NCBI RefSeq assembly: GCF_039652555.1
Contig: NZ_JBDJAF010000006.1
Span: 44,226-108,225 of the forward strand
Direction: 5' to 3'
From: Parafrigoribacterium mesophilum
GTDB taxonomy: Bacteria; Actinomycetota; Actinomycetes; Actinomycetales; Microbacteriaceae
Length of the DNA: 64,000 bases
Shown here: positions 61,883-64,000 of the stretch, piece after piece
Layout of the letters: every line of letters starts with the position of its first letter
Position numbering within the stretch: the stretch's first letter is position 1
Notes under the pieces: model-generated
Told to the model about the DNA's origin: nothing
What the model saw: the letters and a program-made list of their open reading frames with translations, nothing else
The model's database searches: none
Made by a program: the position numbers and the translations under genes

Positions 61883-62314
61883 ATGCCCCATGTGCAACGG
61901 AGAATCGTTATCGATCGCCCAGCGGACCAGGTGTTCGCATTCTTTGCGGACCCTGTGAATGACTCGAAGTGGCGCTCGCATGTCAAGGAGATCACGGCTC
62001 TGGGGCCGATCAAAGTCGGTTCGAGCATCCACCAGATCGTCGAGGGCCCTGGCCATCGGGGCATCCCGGCTGATATGAAAGTCGTTGCCTACGAACCATA
62101 CAGACTGTATGCCTTCGAGGTGACCGCTGGACCGGTGCGTCCTGCCGGTGAATTCCACTTTGTGCCCCTAGGCAGTGGTACGGAGGTGACGTTCGCTCTT
62201 CACGCAGAACTCAGCGGCATCAAGAGGCTGGCCATGTCTCGGCCGGTGCAGCGGTCGATGGACGGCGAGATGGCCTCTCTCGACCGGGCGAAGGCGTTAC
62301 TCGAGCGTTCCTGA
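61883..62314 (+). CDS. SRPBCC-family protein
   Basis: A 143-residue START/Bet v1-like domain: RRIVIDRPADQVFAFFADPVNDSKWRSHVKE is the typical N-terminal strand-helix, followed by GSSIHQIVEGPGHR and a C-terminal long helix. It would bind a hydrophobic ligand. ATG 61883 is preceded by GAGGAG; the frame is open much further upstream, but that part overlaps the redoxin gene antisense and is rejected. It is convergent with ltrA. Confidence 0.88.
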   Translation: MPHVQRRIVIDRPADQVFAFFADPVNDSKWRSHVKEITALGPIKVGSSIHQIVEGPGHRGIPADMKVVAYEPYRLYAFEVTAGPVRPAGEFHFVPLGSGTEVTFALHAELSGIKRLAMSRPVQRSMDGEMASLDRAKALLERS

Positions 62315-62327
62315 ACATACGCCCCAT

Positions 62328-63557
62328 TCAATCCAATCCTTCGCGTTCGTGGGTTGCAGGGTGTTGGGCCGCGCGGATGCGCGACGAGGTATTCGAAGTC
62401 CCTGTGCGCGATCCCAGTGACTTACTGACGATGTCGAGAAGAACGAGCGAAGCGGATGCCAGAGCCAAGGTTGCCCACGCAGCAAGTTCTCCGCTGAGCA
62501 GGCACGCGAGTGCCGGCACGACGAGGCCAGGGATCGCCAACGTGGCGACGCTGGCGATCGGGCGGCCCAGGCGGATGCCGACCAGAGCATTGGCGAGATA
62601 GAAGCCGCCGATTCCGGCGGCCAGAAGCATCCGGGCATCGAACGAGAGTGGCGCACCCGCCTGTTCCATGGCGATGCCTATGGATGCCGCGATCAGCGTC
62701 AGCGCCGCCACGAGAATGAAGGGCAGATACATGATGACATCGCGCATGGCTCCGTAGGAGTTCGCGCTCCGGGCTGCGCTGAGGCCTGCTTCGGCGGTGG
62801 GTACGCCCCAGCGGAAAAACGCTCGCGCCAGTAAGGCGCAGATCAGAAAGCCGAACAAGGCTGCCGCACCGCCGCTGATGGTCGGATGCTTCGCCAGACC
62901 GGTAACGGCGAGATACACCGCCTCGCCGATCACGATGACGACGAATAGCCCGACGCGCTCGAGGGCGTGCGAGATGGAGGCTTCCCGATACACCGAGAAA
63001 GCGAAGCCCTTTCGCTGGGACAGGAGTGCGATCTCGATGGCGACCGCGACCGCCCACACAAGGTATTGATACGGAGCCGGAATGAGGACTGATCCGAGCC
63101 ACAGTGCAGCAGTACCGAGGTTGTGCACAAGCGGCCGCCACAGCGAAACCGAGATCGCTTTCCGGCTATAGGCGATGAGCCACATGGCCAGAAGCACGAG
63201 GCGGATCCACGCCGCACCGGATGCATAGAGCCAGCCATCCAGCTCGACTCCTTCAGCGACCGCGATCGCCATGGCTGCCGGCCCTGGCATGGCCGCGATG
63301 ACGAGCACGCCAATGGACGGGAAGCGCGTACCGTACAGATTGTTGGTGATCATTAGGTTGACCCACGCCCACCACAGGGGAAACAGGAGCAGCAGGAACA
63401 CCAGCACCGTGCTGATGCTCGGCGCTTCTTCGATCAAGTCCGCGGACACCGCCACCACGACGACGAAGACCAGATCGAAGAACAGCTCGTACCAGTCGGC
63501 CGCCCGCCGAGGCTGGGATTGAGCCGCTGAAACCTGGACACCGGACACCTCAGCCAT
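62328..63557 (-). CDS. Low temperature requirement A-family membrane protein
   Basis: A 409-residue LtrA protein with about twelve membrane segments: WYELFFDLVFVVVVAVSADL is the family's N-terminal motif, SHALERVGLFVVIVIGEAVYLAV the second one (H..ERxxLfviI.lGE). LtrA is required for low-temperature growth in Listeria; the molecular role is not known. It has no further members in its transcript. Confidence 0.92.
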   Translation of the reverse strand: MAEVSGVQVSAAQSQPRRAADWYELFFDLVFVVVVAVSADLIEEAPSISTVLVFLLLLFPLWWAWVNLMITNNLYGTRFPSIGVLVIAAMPGPAAMAIAVAEGVELDGWLYASGAAWIRLVLLAMWLIAYSRKAISVSLWRPLVHNLGTAALWLGSVLIPAPYQYLVWAVAVAIEIALLSQRKGFAFSVYREASISHALERVGLFVVIVIGEAVYLAVTGLAKHPTISGGAAALFGFLICALLARAFFRWGVPTAEAGLSAARSANSYGAMRDVIMYLPFILVAALTLIAASIGIAMEQAGAPLSFDARMLLAAGIGGFYLANALVGIRLGRPIASVATLAIPGLVVPALACLLSGELAAWATLALASASLVLLDIVSKSLGSRTGTSNTSSRIRAAQHPATHEREGLD

Positions 63558-63637
63558 CGCGCTCCGATCGTCCTGATCTATCCGAAGTGGATCAGGCTAC
63601 GAGATTACTCCGGCCGCCAGCATCCGCCTGGCGTGGT

Positions 63638-63904
63638 TTAGGCGGCGGTTGTTTGGGGTAGGGCGTAGCGGGCTTTGCCGCCTAGTCGTGGTGTCTGGGT
63701 GGGGTCGACGTGCGGGGGTGGGATGAACCAGACCTGTCCGTCATGGATCTGGATGATCCAGCCGTCGTCATGGATGCGGCCGTGACAGGGTGGGCAGAGT
63801 AGGACTCCGTTGTCCAGGTCGGTGGGCCCGGTATCGCGTTTCCACCAATCAATGTGGTGGGCCTCGGTGTAGGCGACGTCGATTCCGCAGGAGGCGCAGC
63901 CCCG
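63638..63904 (-). pseudogene. HNH endonuclease (DUF222-HNH type), C-terminal remnant
   Basis: The minus strand reads GCASCGIDVAYTEAHHIDWW, then LDNGVLLCPPCHGRIHDDGW and a tail ending GKARYALPQTTAA before TAA at 63638-63640. This is the HNH domain and tail of the multi-copy DUF222/HNH proteins of Micrococcales, with paired CxxC knuckles. The gene breaks off at about 63904, where the terminal sequence of an insertion element begins; the upstream two-thirds is not in this window. Confidence 0.85.
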
Positions 63905-64000
63905 AGCTTGTCAAGTTGTCTGTGTAAGTGTCGGTTTATAGGTAGCGGTTGATTCTTTCGGGGTAGGCCAGGCTGAGTTGGGCGAGGGCTTGTTTCCAGT
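63905..64000 (-). mobile_element. Insertion sequence end, IS256-like (partial)
   Basis: The minus strand up to 63936 encodes the last codons of a transposase (WKQALAQLSLAYPERINRYL, then TAA). After the stop comes ACTTACACAGACAACTTGAC and AAGCT, resembling the terminal inverted repeat of IS256-group elements, and the broken HNH gene. The rest of the element lies beyond the window edge. Confidence 0.65.

Overview
The window looks like a chromosomal segment of a high-GC actinobacterium, most probably a Microbacteriaceae member (Leifsonia/Cryobacterium-like; the genus is an inference). The grounds are the actinobacterial bcc-aa3 respiratory genes (ctaD, ctaF, ctaE, qcrC, qcrA, qcrB), the polymerase-binding protein RbpA, the mycothiol enzyme MshC, an adjacent lnt/ppm pair, PafB/PafC, and the DUF3090 and SCO1664 families. 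Core genes are GC-rich with frequent GTG/TTG starts and 1-8 bp overlaps; several accessory stretches look visibly lower in GC.

1-16 kb: end of ctaD, ctaF, a GNAT gene and an AbiEi-like gene on the plus strand, facing the minus-strand run ctaE-qcrC-qcrA-qcrB; trpD diverges from ctaE. Then a UvrA paralogue, an SGNH hydrolase, an SDR, an NfeD/SPFH pair, a glycerophosphodiesterase and rbpA. 16-27 kb: a tightly packed minus-strand run, in transcription order HAD hydrolase, trmI, FKBP lipoprotein, pafB, pafC, tatA, tatC, helY, lnt, ppm. The place where many actinobacteria keep the Pup-proteasome genes (between trmI and pafB) holds only the FKBP gene. 27-32.4 kb: PAC2 protein, a GIY-YIG gene inside an array of REP-like palindromes, mshC, uppP, a frameshifted M20 peptidase and tRNA-Leu(GAG).

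32.4-44.4 kb: a lower-GC accessory region beginning at the tRNA: a 5'-truncated DDE transposase-like gene, two lipoproteins, an AbiTii-like gene, a truncated PH/SHOCT gene, PAP2, DUF1206, GNAT and hydrolase genes, and decayed WS/DGAT and hydrolase remnants. 44.4-52.7 kb: a two-component pair, DUF2306, a quinone oxidoreductase-like gene, DUF4389, a TetR regulator with a glycosyltransferase, SixA, an Fpg/Nei glycosylase and a DUF1254 fragment.

53.5-57.7 kb is the most striking part: a 4-kb cassette (PaaI-type thioesterase, HxlR regulator, GcvT/LigM-like demethylase, CoA ligase-like enzyme) bracketed by a 66-bp direct repeat that is a duplicated gene 3' end. Its two promoter regions share a 17-bp operator-like palindrome. 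This reads as a self-contained, regulated catabolic module for an aromatic or methoxylated compound (inference). 57.6-64 kb: a hydrolase, the conserved trio MSMEG_4193-type phosphatase/DUF3090/SCO1664, VOC, redoxin, SRPBCC and LtrA genes, and an HNH gene cut by an insertion sequence at the window edge.

A further theme is short 15-16 bp tandem duplications sitting on or next to stop codons at several unrelated genes.
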